Origin: Halobacteriales archaeon QS_4_70_19
Lineage (GTDB): Archaea; Halobacteriota; Halobacteria; Halobacteriales; Haloarculaceae
Assembly: GCA_003020985.1 (NCBI GenBank)
Contig: PXRM01000017.1
Coordinates: 1 to 64,000, forward strand
DNA: 64,000 nucleotides
Reading direction: 5' to 3'
The notes under the pieces are model-generated. The model was not told the origin of the DNA. It saw only the letters and a list, made by a program, of their open reading frames with translations, and did not search any database. This document shows positions 33,646 to 42,815 of this stretch, in pieces. Within the stretch, counting starts at the first letter, position 1; every line of letters begins with the position of its first letter. Position numbers and translations under genes: made by a program.

Positions 33646-33691
33646 CGGCGCGGCGGCAGAACCGCCCGAGTGCGCGGGCGCCCGCTCGCCG

Positions 33692-35731
33692 TCAGTGTTC
33701 GTCCATCAGCTCGATGTCGGCGACGAGCCCGTCCGGCGAGCGCCCCTTCCGGATGCCGTCCAGCAGCGTGAACGCCTCGTCGGGGGCGAGGAAGTGCCGG
33801 CAGACGGCCCGGCCGAGCGGCGTCGGTTCCAGCCCGTCGATGAACCCGTACTCCAGGAGCTTCCCGAGCGCGTGCTTCGTCGGCACCTCGCCGACCATCC
33901 GGGCGTTGAGCCGCCGGGTCTGGTCGCCACCGACGACGAGGTTGGCGAGCGTCTCCTCGACCGCGGCGGCCCCGTCGTACGTCGTCACGACGGGCTCCAT
34001 CTCGCCCTTCAGGAGCTTGAACGCCACCTCGTCCTCCGACATCTCCATCGAGCTGTGGTAGCTGCAGTCCGGCTCCACGAGCAGGTAGACGGTCCCCTTG
34101 TCGTGGTAGTCCGGGCGGCCGGCCCGGCCGAGCATCTGGGAGAACTCCTGCACGGAGAGCCACTCGATGCCCATCGCCAGCGAGTCGAAGATGACCCGCG
34201 AGGCGGGGAAGTCGACGCCGGCGGCGAGCGCCGCCGTGGTCACCACGGCCGCGAGGTTCTGGTCGCCGAACTGCTGCTCGACGCGCTTGCGGCGCTTGTA
34301 GTCGAGGCCGGCGTGGTACGGCGCCGAGTCGTACTGGAGCCGGCGGGAGACCTCGTGACACCGCCGCCGGGAGTTGGTGAAGATGATGGTCTGCCCGCGG
34401 TATCCCTTCGACGACTTCGTGTCGAACGCGCGCTTCACCAGCCGGTCCTCGATGTCGACCTTCTCCTGGCTGTCGGCGAAGGTCACGTGGCGCTCGATGG
34501 GGACCGGACGCTCCTCGAACTCGATGAGCGTGGCCTGCAGTGACTCCGCCAGCGACTCCGGGTTCCCGACCGTCGCGGAGAGGTAGACCCACTGGGTGTC
34601 CTGGTTCCGCGTCTCGGTGTAGTACTTCAGCCGCGAGACGAGGCCGTCGAGGCGGTGGCCCCGCTCTTCCTCCCCGAGCGTGTGGACCTCGTCGATGACG
34701 ACGGTGCCGATCTCCCCGAGGTCGCGCCCGGTACGGAGCGCGTGGTCGATGCCCTCGTACGTGCCGACGATGACGTCGGCGCCGGGGTCGAACTGATTCC
34801 CGCCGTCGTTGACGCGGGACGCGCCGACCCGGAGCGTCACGTCAACCACGTCGCTGTACTCGTCCTGAAAGTCGTCGTACTTCTGGTTGGCCAGCGCCAC
34901 GAGCGGGACGAGAAACAGCATTTTCCCCTTCCCGTCGAGCGCGCGGTCGATGCCGGCCATCTCGCCCACGAGGGTCTTTCCGGTCGCGGTGGCGCTCACG
35001 ACGAGCTGGTCCTGCCCGTCGAGGACGCCGTTGGCGACCGCCAGCGACTGCACCGGGAGCAGCGTCTCGAACCGCGGCTCCAGCTTCGACTGGATGCCCG
35101 GGTGGAGGTCGAGCGAGGACGTCGGCACCGGGTCGACCTCCTCGACGGTGGCGGAGATCTCGTCGAACTTCGTCAGGTCCGGGTCGAGGTTGCCCGACAG
35201 GAGGTTCCGGATGCGCTCCAGGTCGCCCACGTCGAGGAGGAGCTCCTCCAGCCGGTCCCGGGCGCCCGAACGGAGCCCGCGGTACTCGGCCTCCCGCTCC
35301 AGTTCCCGCATCGCACAGTCCGGGCAGACGTGCTCGTCGTTGGCCTCGATCTGCCGCTCGCTCGTGAGCGGGGAGTACCGGCCCGCGCTCGCGCACTTCC
35401 GGCAGGTGCGGACCGCCTTCGTCCTGTCGTCGAGCTGGTAGCCGGCGAACAGCTCGCGGAGCCGCTCGCGGGCGTCCGGGGCGGTCTGCTCGGAGATGCG
35501 GATGCGCGTCGCTCGCCGCGCGATGTCGACGAACTGGTCCGGGGAGCGGGGTTCCTCGTCGTCCCCGCGGACGACGCGGAACCGGCCCGGCCGGGCGCCC
35601 GCGTCCGTCTCCTTCAGCTGGAGCCGGCCGCGGAACACCCGCTCGCCGTCCCGAATGGCGGCGATGGTGAAGTCGTCGCCGCCCCGCTGGTGGCAGAACA
35701 GCGTGTCCACCGACGCGACCTGCTGTGACAC
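33692..35731 (-). CDS. DEAD/DEAH-box SF2 helicase (DUF5814-type)
   Basis: A protein of 679 residues from the GTG at 35731 (VSQQVASVDTLF); upstream residues look non-coding. N-terminal region contains a four-cysteine zinc motif, CRKCASAGRYSP and CPDCAMREL. Core helicase motifs follow: P-loop SATATGKTLV (motif I), VIDEVHTLG (motif II, DEVH), YLSATVGNP (III), FTNSRRRCHEVSRRL (IV region), QMLGRAGRPDYHD (VI). Motif order and VI sequence are Ski2/Hel308-like, without its long C-terminal ratchet domain. I recall this haloarchaeal group as DUF5814. Likely DNA or RNA unwinding; substrate unknown. Confidence 0.87.
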   Translation of the reverse strand: MSQQVASVDTLFCHQRGGDDFTIAAIRDGERVFRGRLQLKETDAGARPGRFRVVRGDDEEPRSPDQFVDIARRATRIRISEQTAPDARERLRELFAGYQLDDRTKAVRTCRKCASAGRYSPLTSERQIEANDEHVCPDCAMRELEREAEYRGLRSGARDRLEELLLDVGDLERIRNLLSGNLDPDLTKFDEISATVEEVDPVPTSSLDLHPGIQSKLEPRFETLLPVQSLAVANGVLDGQDQLVVSATATGKTLVGEMAGIDRALDGKGKMLFLVPLVALANQKYDDFQDEYSDVVDVTLRVGASRVNDGGNQFDPGADVIVGTYEGIDHALRTGRDLGEIGTVVIDEVHTLGEEERGHRLDGLVSRLKYYTETRNQDTQWVYLSATVGNPESLAESLQATLIEFEERPVPIERHVTFADSQEKVDIEDRLVKRAFDTKSSKGYRGQTIIFTNSRRRCHEVSRRLQYDSAPYHAGLDYKRRKRVEQQFGDQNLAAVVTTAALAAGVDFPASRVIFDSLAMGIEWLSVQEFSQMLGRAGRPDYHDKGTVYLLVEPDCSYHSSMEMSEDEVAFKLLKGEMEPVVTTYDGAAAVEETLANLVVGGDQTRRLNARMVGEVPTKHALGKLLEYGFIDGLEPTPLGRAVCRHFLAPDEAFTLLDGIRKGRSPDGLVADIELMDEH

Positions 35732-35821
35732 GATATCGGGTAGGGGAAGGGGGGATTTCAGCGTTCGGAGTCCGTACGCGGGCGTCGCCCGCACCCGTCC
35801 CGCGCCCAGCGCCCCCGGCTC

Positions 35822-36250
35822 TCACTCCTCCGCGAGTTCGATGCTGTCGTCGCCGGTCGGCACGGCGCAGATGAACGCGCCCTCCGTGTCGCCCTCGTTG
35901 CGGTACCAGTGGACGGTCCCTGCCGGGATGAGCAGGGAGTCGCCCTCGCGCACGACGTGCTCCTCGCCGCCGGCGGCTTCGCCGCCCTCGGGGGCCGTCT
36001 CCGACGACCCACTCATTCCGACGACGTACTCGCCAGCGAGCACGTACTGCTCGTGCTCGATCTCGTTGGTGTGTCTCGGGACGCTGGCGCCGGGGTCGAG
36101 GACGAACCGGCGGAGGGCGAGGTTCGGGGCGCCGTCGGCCTCGTCGACGAGGACGCCCTTGTGCATCCCTTCGGCGGCGTCGACCGTCTCGTACTCCACG
36201 GCGTCGGCGCGACGGACCAGCGGTTCCGGCCCGGCGTCGGACTCACTCAT
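35822..36250 (-). CDS. cupin-fold protein
   Basis: A 142-residue single-cupin protein, start MSESDAGPEPL. The two cupin motifs are visible: PRHTNEIEHEQYVLAGEYVVG (H-x-N-x-x-x-H-E, metal ligands) and HVVREGDSLLIPAGTVHWYRN (PxG...H). Three His and a Glu form a plausible metal site. Typical members bind small metabolites or are dioxygenases or isomerases; the substrate cannot be read. TATA-like CATATACCG is centred 27 nt before the ATG. Confidence 0.85.
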   Translation of the reverse strand: MSESDAGPEPLVRRADAVEYETVDAAEGMHKGVLVDEADGAPNLALRRFVLDPGASVPRHTNEIEHEQYVLAGEYVVGMSGSSETAPEGGEAAGGEEHVVREGDSLLIPAGTVHWYRNEGDTEGAFICAVPTGDDSIELAEE

Positions 36251-36272
36251 AGTGGCGCCTCCGCCCGCCGAC

Positions 36273-36281
36273 GGTATATGT
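36273..36281 (-). promoter_or_regulatory. TATA-like box for cupin gene
   Basis: CATATACCG on the minus strand, 27 nt upstream of the cupin ATG, spacing for a leaderless start. Confidence 0.6.
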
Positions 36282-36418
36282 GTATCTCGAATCTGCCGTG
36301 CAGCACTCTGGTCGGTTATATATCTATATAGTAAACGATTGATTGGTAATTCGGCGAAGAAGTGCAGCATATGTCTCTCAAGGGTAGATATTAGTGGCCG
36401 TACATTCTCCCACCACGT

Positions 36419-36910
36419 ATGTCGACAGATCGCGAGCGGATGGCACCACCGGTGGCCGACTCAACTGTCGAGGACGTCGCGCCGTCGCTCCCGGAGGGCG
36501 TCTCGGTGACGCTGTGGCTCCGCGGGTCGGCCCCGAACGTGGCGGTGGAACGCCAGGACCGCATCCGGAGACGGGTCGCGACGTTCGACGACGCCGGCGT
36601 CCCGACCAGCATCCGAGAGTGGCCCAGTCGCGTGACGGACCCGACGACCGACCGCCAGCGGACGGCCGTCGAGGCGTTCGACCGCTACCGGGCCGTCGCG
36701 GGGATACGCGGCGTCCGACTCGACCCGTTTTTCGAGTGCCGGTCGAACCCGGACGGGTCGCGCACGGTCCGGTTCCCGGTCGCCTGCCTCGCGCTCGAAC
36801 GGGACGGCGACCTCACGGGGCTGTACCCGTGCTACGACGGCGGCGAGCACGTCGCCATCGAGGACGGACTCGACGCCATCGCGGCGGGTGGCGCCGAGAA
36901 CCTGCGGTGA
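36419..36910 (+). CDS. HTH-associated haloarchaeal protein, copy 1 of a tandem family
   Basis: A 163-residue protein. Conserved blocks: SVTLWLRGSAPNVAVERQDRI, FDRYRAVAGIRGVRLDPFFECRSN and CLALERDGDLTGLYPCYDGGEHVAIEDGLDAI. I recall comparable haloarchaeal proteins annotated only as 'HTH domain-containing' (DUF7552-like), whose architecture is an N-terminal sheet with Arg-rich helix and a C-terminal effector-like half. The upstream 170 bases are AT-rich (GGTTATATATCTATATAG). Copy 2 is the next gene on the same strand. Confidence 0.65.
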   Translation: MSTDRERMAPPVADSTVEDVAPSLPEGVSVTLWLRGSAPNVAVERQDRIRRRVATFDDAGVPTSIREWPSRVTDPTTDRQRTAVEAFDRYRAVAGIRGVRLDPFFECRSNPDGSRTVRFPVACLALERDGDLTGLYPCYDGGEHVAIEDGLDAIAAGGAENLR

Positions 36911-37144
36911 GGCGTCGCCGCCGTCTCAGTCGGTCCCAGCACGCCTCCTCACGGGCCAGGAGTCCGGAATGGGACCGGCGGACACGAGCGATCGGGGGTG
37001 CGTCGACGGTTCCAATTATTCAAGCAACAACGGATTTACGACGGTAATATACGACCTTCGTGTAGTTTGACTCGAATATACGTATTGAATGAATATTCTC
37101 ATCAGTAAATGGATTATTTGTGGCTGTCACTCGTCCGTCCGCAC

Positions 37145-37648
37145 ATGGGGATGGACAGTGGCGCTGACGAGGGAGGTGTGCTGCTCTCGCGGGACGGCGC
37201 TGTCGAGCCCGAGTCGACGGCGCTCTCCGGGGCCGTCTCCGCGACGCTCTGGCTCCGGGAACGGGTCCCGGAGGTAGCCCAGCAACGACAGGACCACGTC
37301 GAGACGCGTCTCGCCGCGTTCCGGGCGGCCGGCCTGGAGACCAGCGTGCGGACGTGGCCGGCGTGTGTGACCGACCGCCCGGACGAGGAGCAGTCCGCCG
37401 CGGCCGAGGCGTTCGACCGCTTCCGGGCCGTCACCGGCATACGCGGCGTCCGGGTGGACCCGTTCTTCGAGTGCCGGTCCAACGAGGACGGCTCGCGGAC
37501 CATCCGCTTCCCGGCGGCGTGTCTCGCGCTCGAACGGGACGGCAACCTGACCGGCCTCTACCCGTGTTACGTCGACGGTGCGTACCTCGATATCGAGGAC
37601 GGACTCGACGCCATTGCGGCCGACGGTGGCGCGGAGAACCTGCGGTAG
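37145..37648 (+). CDS. HTH-associated haloarchaeal protein, copy 2
   Basis: A 167-residue paralogue of the preceding gene (blocks SATLWLRERVPEVAQQRQDHV, FDRFRAVTGIRGVRVDPFFECRSN, CLALERDGNLTGLYPCYVDGAYLDIEDGLDAI). Start is taken as ATG 37145 (MGMDSGADEG); ATG 37109 would add 12 residues. The 235-base gap before it is AT-rich (ATATACGACC, CGAATATACG), a likely separate promoter. Differences are scattered along the whole length, so this is an old tandem duplication, not a recent copy. Confidence 0.65.
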   Translation: MGMDSGADEGGVLLSRDGAVEPESTALSGAVSATLWLRERVPEVAQQRQDHVETRLAAFRAAGLETSVRTWPACVTDRPDEEQSAAAEAFDRFRAVTGIRGVRVDPFFECRSNEDGSRTIRFPAACLALERDGNLTGLYPCYVDGAYLDIEDGLDAIAADGGAENLR

Positions 37649-37650
37649 GG

Positions 37651-37812
37651 GTGTCGGGGATTCTTTCCGGCTCCGGCGGGTCGGCATCGAACCTCGACCA
37701 CTCGAACGGCCCGTCGGCGGCCGTCTCGGTGACCTCGTGGCTCCGTGACGACGGACTGTCCGCTACCGCGTCACGGCAGGCGCGGCTCCGCGAGCAGGTG
37801 AAACTAGCGTAA
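37651..37812 (+). pseudogene. truncated third copy of the HTH-associated family
   Basis: Directly after copy 2, the reading frame beginning GTG 37651 encodes SNLDHSNGPSAAVSVTSWLRDDGLSATASRQARLREQ before a stop. The segment AVSVTSWLR..ASRQARLREQ matches the start of the family (VSVTLWLR...VERQDRIRRR). Only about 35 residues of the family N-terminus survive; the rest is lost. It documents a third tandem copy. Confidence 0.5.
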
Positions 37813-38021
37813 CGGGCGAGACAGTTCGTACGGTTCACCAAATTACAGCACAGAATGCAGGTATTTTGTTTATCAAATGGTTATTCGGTATAATTATCAT
37901 CCACGATCCGTATCGTTATCACGATACATAATAATCCGGGGTAATATTTTGAACCGGCTGATTATTGGAATACTACCTCCGTTCGGAAACCCATTTACCC
38001 ACGCTCGCGGTACCCCTGCCC
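37813..38021. promoter_or_regulatory. AT-rich leader region before argS
   Basis: A 209-base AT-rich block unlike its surroundings, with several TATA-like elements (GGTATAATTATC, ATACATAATAAT, GTAATATTTTG). The argS ATG follows at 38022. No ORF fits, and the AT content may reflect an older insertion. Confidence 0.4.
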
Positions 38022-39776
38022 ATGTACCTGGCATTCCGCGAGTCCGTCCGCGAGGCCGTCGCGGACGCGCTCGACGCCGCGGGCTACCCGACGGACGACC
38101 TGGGGGTGGAGGACCCGCCCGAGGGCGTGGACGCGACGCTGGCCTCGAGCGTCGCCTTCCGGCTGGCCGGCGAGGCCGGCGCACCCCCGCCGCAGGTGGC
38201 CGCCGAACTCGCCGAGACGGTCGACGCCGCCGACTACGAGTACGTCGCCGCCGTCCGCGCGCAGGGGCCGTACCTCAACTTCTTCACCGACGACGCCTAC
38301 CTCGCGGACACTCTCCACGCGGCGGCCGACCCGGACTGGGGCCACCTCCCCGACCGCGACACGTCGGTCGTCGTCGAGCACACCTCCGCGAACCCGACCG
38401 GCCCGGTCCACGTCGGCCGGGCGCGCAACCCCATCATCGGCGACGCCGTCGCGAACGTGCTCGATGCGGCGGGGTACGACGTCGACCGGCACTACTACGT
38501 CAACGACGCCGGCCGGCAGATGGCCGTCTTCACCTGGGCGTACGAGCGGTTCGGCGAGGGGGACCTCCCCGAACCCGAGCGCGACCGCGCGGAGTACGAG
38601 ATGGTCCGCTACTACCGGAAGGGGAACCAGTTCCTGGAGGACGCGGACGCGGAGGCCGTCGAGGCGGCCGAGGCCGAGATCGACGCCATCCTGCAGGGGC
38701 TCGAGGCGGGCGACGAGGAGACCTACGAGCGCGTCGGCGAGGTCGTCGACACCGTGCTCGGCGGGATGCAGCAGTGCCTCGCCCGCCTGCCCGCCGAGTT
38801 CGACGAGTTCGTCAAGGAGACGCGGTTCATGCGCAACGGCGACACGGACGACGTGGTCGCCCGGCTGAGGGAACTGGACTGTGCGGTCTACGACGAGGAC
38901 GCCTGGCAGCTGGACCTCCCCGACTTCGAGAAGACCCTCGTCTTCCTCCGTTCGGACGGCACCTCGCTGTACACGACCCGCGACCTCGCCCACCACGAGT
39001 GGAAGTTCGCCAACTACGACCGCGCCGTGACGGTGCTGGGCGAGGACCACAAGCTCCAGGCCGGGCAGCTGCAGGCCGCGCTGGACCTACTCGGCGACGA
39101 CGTCGACCAGCTCCGGAACGTCATCTACTCCTACGTCGACCTGCCCGAGGGCGGGATGAGCACCCGGAAGGGGACGGGGGTCGATCTGGACGACCTGCTC
39201 GACGAGTCCGTCGCCCGGGCCCGCGAGGAGGTCGAGGACCGCATGGCCGACCGGCTCCGCGACGACGACCTCGACGAGGACGACATCGAGCGCATCGCCC
39301 GGCAGGTCGGCATCGGTGCCGTCCGCTACGACATCGTCTCCAAACAGCCCACCAAGGGCATCACGTTCGAGTGGGACCGGGCGCTCGACTTCGAGGCCCA
39401 GTCCGCACCGTACGTCCAGTACGTCCACGCGCGCTGCTGTGGTATCCTCAACGAGGCCGGCCTCCCCATCGAGGACACCCCGGTCGGCGACGTGGACGCG
39501 AGCGCACTCGAGACGCCCGAGGAGCGCGCGCTGCTCCACACCATCGCACGGCTCGAAGGCGTCGTCGAGGAGGCCGCCGACGCGCTGGAACCCCACCGCG
39601 TCGCCACCTACACCCGCGAGTTCGCGGAGACGTTCAACGCCTTCTACCGGGAGTGTCCCGTCCTCGGGGCCGACGACGAGGTCCGCGAGGCACGGCTCGC
39701 ACTGGTAGCGGCCTCGCGGCACACGATCGCCAACGCGCTCGCGCTCCTGGGCGTCGCGGCGCCGGAGTCGATGTAG
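38022..39776 (+). CDS. argS: arginyl-tRNA synthetase
   Basis: A 584-residue class I synthetase charging tRNA-Arg. The N-terminal Add-1 domain ([17 protein letters not shown]...) recognises the tRNA. The HIGH-equivalent is [17 protein letters not shown] (HVGR form, near residue 125). The KMSKS region reads [11 protein letters not shown] (MSTRKG form). The C-terminal anticodon-binding helical domain ends [11 protein letters not shown]. Length is normal for the family. Start MYLAFRES is preferred over the upstream in-frame ATG at 37965. Confidence 0.95.
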   Translation: MYLAFRESVREAVADALDAAGYPTDDLGVEDPPEGVDATLASSVAFRLAGEAGAPPPQVAAELAETVDAADYEYVAAVRAQGPYLNFFTDDAYLADTLHAAADPDWGHLPDRDTSVVVEHTSANPTGPVHVGRARNPIIGDAVANVLDAAGYDVDRHYYVNDAGRQMAVFTWAYERFGEGDLPEPERDRAEYEMVRYYRKGNQFLEDADAEAVEAAEAEIDAILQGLEAGDEETYERVGEVVDTVLGGMQQCLARLPAEFDEFVKETRFMRNGDTDDVVARLRELDCAVYDEDAWQLDLPDFEKTLVFLRSDGTSLYTTRDLAHHEWKFANYDRAVTVLGEDHKLQAGQLQAALDLLGDDVDQLRNVIYSYVDLPEGGMSTRKGTGVDLDDLLDESVARAREEVEDRMADRLRDDDLDEDDIERIARQVGIGAVRYDIVSKQPTKGITFEWDRALDFEAQSAPYVQYVHARCCGILNEAGLPIEDTPVGDVDASALETPEERALLHTIARLEGVVEEAADALEPHRVATYTREFAETFNAFYRECPVLGADDEVREARLALVAASRHTIANALALLGVAAPESM

Positions 39777-39796
39777 TCGGCGCTCCCTCTCGGCGG

Positions 39797-40897
39797 TCAG
39801 ACCCCGCTGGGGCGGTGGTCGCCGGCCGCCGTCTCCGGGCGCTCCTCGCGGTCGAGCGGGTCCTCGATGTCGCCCATCACCGCCTCCAGGAGGTCCGTCA
39901 CGGTCACCATCCCCACCACCTCGCCGTCCTCGACGACCAGGGCGAGTTCCTGGCCCTCCATCTGGAACTGGTCGACGGCGTCGCTGACGTCCGTGTCCGG
40001 CGAGACCGTCACAGGCGGGGCCGCGAGTTCCGCGAAGTCGATGTCGCCCGCGGCCAGTCCCTCGCGGTGCCGGGCCAGCATCGGGAAGTAGACGATACCC
40101 TCGTAGTCGGTCAGCTCCTCGCCCACCAGCGGGTAGCGGGTGTGCGGGCGCTCGGCCATCAGTTCGAGGTTCTCCTCGACGGAGCGGACCGTCGAGAGAG
40201 CGACGATCTCCCCGGGCGGCACCATCACCTCCCGGATGTGACGCTCGCCGATGCGGAGCGCGTTCAGCACCTCCTCCCGGCGCTCCTCGGTGAGGTTCCC
40301 CTCCTGCAGGACGCTCCCCAGGCGGTTGCGAAGGTCCGCCCGCGACTCGATGACGTCCTCCTCGGTCTCGAGCCAGGCACCGGTCATCTCGACGCCGAAC
40401 AGCTTCAGCGTCCCCTTGGCGACCCAGTCACCCAGCGTGATGACCGGCGAGATGAGCCGGTAGAAGTAGTACAGCGGCGTCGTGCCGTACCGGCAGACCT
40501 GCCGGGAGCGCTCGACGCCGAGGTAGGTCGGTGTCTGCTCGCCGTGGGTGAGGTGGACCAGGTTGATGATGAGGAAGGCGATGAACGAGCCGGCACCGAT
40601 GGCGGCGAGCCGGCTCCCGGCGAACGCGGGCTCGAACAGCGCCGCCAGCGCCGGTTCCGCGACGATACCGACCGCGATGCTGGACGCGGTGATGCCGACC
40701 TGGCAGGTGGTCAGGTAGAGCTCCAGGTCGTCGGTCATCCGCCAGGCGCGCTGGAGCGCCGACCGGTCGCCGACGAACTCCTCCTCGGTGAACTGCCGGG
40801 CGCGGGTGAGTGCGAACTCGATGGCTACGAAGAAGCCGTTGGCCACGATGAGCAACACCCCGGCGACGAGGCGCAGCGAGATCTCGAGCGGGGTCAC
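39797..40897 (-). CDS. hemolysin-C/CorC-type membrane protein with DUF21 and CBS domains
   Basis: A 366-residue protein, start GTG 40897 with TATA-like GGTTTTGA centred 27 nt upstream. DUF21 (CNNM) transmembrane domain: SLRLVAGVLLIVANGFFVAIEFALTRAR, GITASSIAVGI, SFIAFLIINLVHLTHGEQTPTYLGVERS. Two CBS motifs follow: MVPPGEIVALSTVRSVEENLELMAERPHTRYPLVG and VTVSPDTDVSDAVDQFQMEGQELALVVEDGEVVGMVTVTDLLEA. No CorC_HlyC C-terminal domain is present, so it is the short form. Related proteins move or sense divalent metal ions. Confidence 0.88.
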   Translation of the reverse strand: MTPLEISLRLVAGVLLIVANGFFVAIEFALTRARQFTEEEFVGDRSALQRAWRMTDDLELYLTTCQVGITASSIAVGIVAEPALAALFEPAFAGSRLAAIGAGSFIAFLIINLVHLTHGEQTPTYLGVERSRQVCRYGTTPLYYFYRLISPVITLGDWVAKGTLKLFGVEMTGAWLETEEDVIESRADLRNRLGSVLQEGNLTEERREEVLNALRIGERHIREVMVPPGEIVALSTVRSVEENLELMAERPHTRYPLVGEELTDYEGIVYFPMLARHREGLAAGDIDFAELAAPPVTVSPDTDVSDAVDQFQMEGQELALVVEDGEVVGMVTVTDLLEAVMGDIEDPLDREERPETAAGDHRPSGV

Positions 40898-41045
40898 ACC
40901 CGCTCCGTGTTCGCCCGGGCTCAAAACCCCGGCGGCCCCGACACGTACGGCCCCTTCGTGGCACCCCGGCGGCGCCCCGTCCTCCCGGGAGCGACCGGGT
41001 AGCCGTCCCGACACGCTTTCGTCCCCGCCCACACGACCATCCGGT

Positions 41046-41543
41046 ATGTCTCCCATCCACAGCAGTCAGCGGGTCGCCGTACTCGCGGACTCGCAGAACC
41101 TCTACCACACGGCACACAGCCTCTATTCCCGGAACATCGACTACACGGGCCTCCTGAAGGGCGCCACGCTGGACCGCGAACTCGTGCGCGCCATCGCGTA
41201 CGTCATCCGTGCTGACTCGCCCGCCGAGGAGGACTTCTTCGACGCGCTGCGGAACATCGGCTTCGAGACGAAGATCAAGGAGATCAAGACGTTCGGCGAC
41301 GGCTCGAAGAAGGCCGACTGGGACGTCGGCATCGTGCTCGACGCCATCACGCTCGCCGAACACGTCGACGCCATCGTCCTCGCGTCGGGCGACGGCGACT
41401 TCTCCCGGCTCTGCTCGCACGTCCGCCACCAGGGCACCCGCGTCGAGGTGATGAGCTTCGGCGAGTCCACCGCCGACGAACTCATCGACGCCGCCGACTC
41501 CTTCGTGGACATGAGCGAGGACGAGGAGAAGTTCCTGCTCTGA
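41046..41543 (+). CDS. NYN-domain (LabA/DUF88-like) protein
   Basis: A 165-residue NYN/PIN-like protein starting MSPIHSSQRVAVLADSQNL. Catalytic acidic residues of the fold are visible: VLADSQNLYH (first Asp), KADWDVGIVLDAIT (second), and ASGDGDFSRLC (third Asp pair). These usually coordinate Mg2+ in RNA nucleases. The acidic tail (DMSEDEEKFL) is short. The transcript ends near the T5 tract at 41550-41554. Confidence 0.88.
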   Translation: MSPIHSSQRVAVLADSQNLYHTAHSLYSRNIDYTGLLKGATLDRELVRAIAYVIRADSPAEEDFFDALRNIGFETKIKEIKTFGDGSKKADWDVGIVLDAITLAEHVDAIVLASGDGDFSRLCSHVRHQGTRVEVMSFGESTADELIDAADSFVDMSEDEEKFLL

Positions 41544-41569
41544 CGAGCTTTTTCGCGCTGCGGGTTTCC

Positions 41570-41806
41570 TCGGCAGCGCCGAAGGCGCCGGCTGCGGGAA
41601 CCGGCTGGCCGGCTCTGCCGGCGAACCACTCGCGCGAAAAACGCTCAGAGAAAATGCCGGCACTCGGGCGCTGCGCGCCCTCGTGCCGGGGAACCGCGCT
41701 CGCTCCGTTGTCGGGCGACGCGGTCCGAGAATCGCAGAGCGATTCTCGTCATCCCGAAAATCTCCGGATTTTCGGAGACCCGACTGCAAGCGGGACGGAG
41801 TCCCGC
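41570..41806. repeat. cluster of perfect short-loop palindromes
   Basis: Within a 360-base gene-free gap, at least three perfect hairpins follow each other: 41727-41747 (GAGAATCGC, loop AGA), 41754-41775 (CCGAAAATC, loop TCCG) and 41790-41806 (GCGGGAC, loop GGA). Less perfect ones lie at about 41576-41588, 41609-41622 and 41660-41688. Their density and tiny loops are unlike a terminator. They lie between the NYN gene and the 60-residue membrane gene. Confidence 0.8.
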
Positions 41807-41916
41807 CCTGCTCGCACGGATGCAGTATTATAAAATTAGTACCGTTACACGTTGGTTATTTTTCCAATGAGTTCGAAAAAATTCGATAATGAACCGAAGA
41901 CAGCGTGGTTTCTCAA

Positions 41917-42099
41917 CTACACGCTCGCGTCCTCCTCCGACAGCCCCAGCAGCAGCGTGCCGGCGACGACGCCGACCGCGCCGACGGCCGCCGCGAGCGG
42001 GGGGATGGGGCCGTCCCGGAGTCCGTAGCCGACCACGACGACACTGCTGACCGCGAGTAGGAGCAGGCCCAGCGCGACCTTCCGCCAGTCCGAAGCCAT
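41917..42099 (-). CDS. two-span small membrane protein (60 aa)
   Basis: A 60-residue protein, MASDWRKVALGLLLLAVSSVVVVGYGL..., with two hydrophobic helices separated by a DGPIPP turn and an acidic end (SEEDASV). Haloarchaeal small membrane proteins of this length are frequent. A basic N-terminus suggests the N-in orientation. Function unknown. Confidence 0.65.
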   Translation of the reverse strand: MASDWRKVALGLLLLAVSSVVVVGYGLRDGPIPPLAAAVGAVGVVAGTLLLGLSEEDASV

Positions 42100-42209
42100 A
42101 CGCGGTCGCAGGGGTCTCGGGAGCATAAGTCCCGCTCTCCGGGCCGGGTGCTGGGGGGGAGCGCCACCGGGTCGAAAGGCGTTTGCCCGGGCGGGGCGCC
42201 CTTCGTGGT

Positions 42210-42815
42210 ATGACCGGGGACGCTGACACCGACGGGGACGACGCCGGGCCGGTCGCGCCCGGCGAGCGCGTCGGCGTCGACTCGTCCATCGCCGACGACG
42301 AACTGACGCGGCTGCGGACCATCGCGGCCTACCAGTTCGGCGCCGGCGCGGAGCGGCTGTTCACCGGCGACGAGGGGGTCCAGCGGACGAGTTCCGGGCG
42401 CCCGCGGCAGGTGGCGACGGCCGAGGGGCGGCGACTCGTCACGTTCGGCACGGACGGCCGGTTCACGCTCGGCGTCGCCGGGGGCCGACGCCTCCAGGGG
42501 CTCGACGCGCCGGCCAACCGCGTCGCCGTGAACGCCGAGTCGGTCCCGTTCGTCGCCGAGGAGCGCAACGCGTTCGCGAAGTTCGTCGTCGGCGTCGACC
42601 CCGGAATCCGTCCGGGCGACGAGGTGCTGGTCGTCCACGGCGGTCCCACGGTGGGCGAGGGCGTCGACCTCGACGCCGCGGGCGCGCCCGCGGAGCCGGG
42701 CGCGGACGCCGACGAGCGGCTGCTGGCCGTCGGGCGTGCGGAGCAGCCGGCATCCGGGATGATCGACTTCAAGACGGGGATGGCGGTGAAGGTCCGGGAC
42801 GGAACGGATTCCTGA
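42210..42815 (+). CDS. PUA-domain protein
   Basis: A 201-residue protein starting MTGDADTDGDDAG. The N-terminal half (LTRLRTIAAYQFGAGAERLF) resembles the domain preceding PUA in archaeal tRNA-modifying enzymes, and the C-terminal PUA domain is recognisable in RVAVNAESVPFVAEERNAFAKFV and PGDEVLVVHGG...LLAVGRAEQ. PUA domains bind RNA. No catalytic domain remains, so it is likely a stand-alone RNA-binding or accessory subunit. Candidate TATA GGCGTTTGCC is 28 nt upstream. Its 3' end carries one copy of a short direct repeat. Confidence 0.82.
   Translation: MTGDADTDGDDAGPVAPGERVGVDSSIADDELTRLRTIAAYQFGAGAERLFTGDEGVQRTSSGRPRQVATAEGRRLVTFGTDGRFTLGVAGGRRLQGLDAPANRVAVNAESVPFVAEERNAFAKFVVGVDPGIRPGDEVLVVHGGPTVGEGVDLDAAGAPAEPGADADERLLAVGRAEQPASGMIDFKTGMAVKVRDGTDS

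Noticed and set aside
33612-33660. tRNA 3' end (T-loop-like TTCAAG)
   Set aside because: No acceptor, D- or anticodon arm can be found around it, and the T-loop stem closes with an A rather than G53; only a hairpin is supported.
37877-41002. Very long plus-strand open frame of over 1000 codons
   Set aside because: It is an Arg/Pro-rich shadow of argS and the CBS gene; the argS frame itself is a clear aminoacyl-tRNA synthetase.
41560-41810. Possible CRISPR array or repeat-spacer unit in the palindrome cluster
   Set aside because: The palindromes differ from each other in sequence and spacing; there is no repeated identical unit with spacers.
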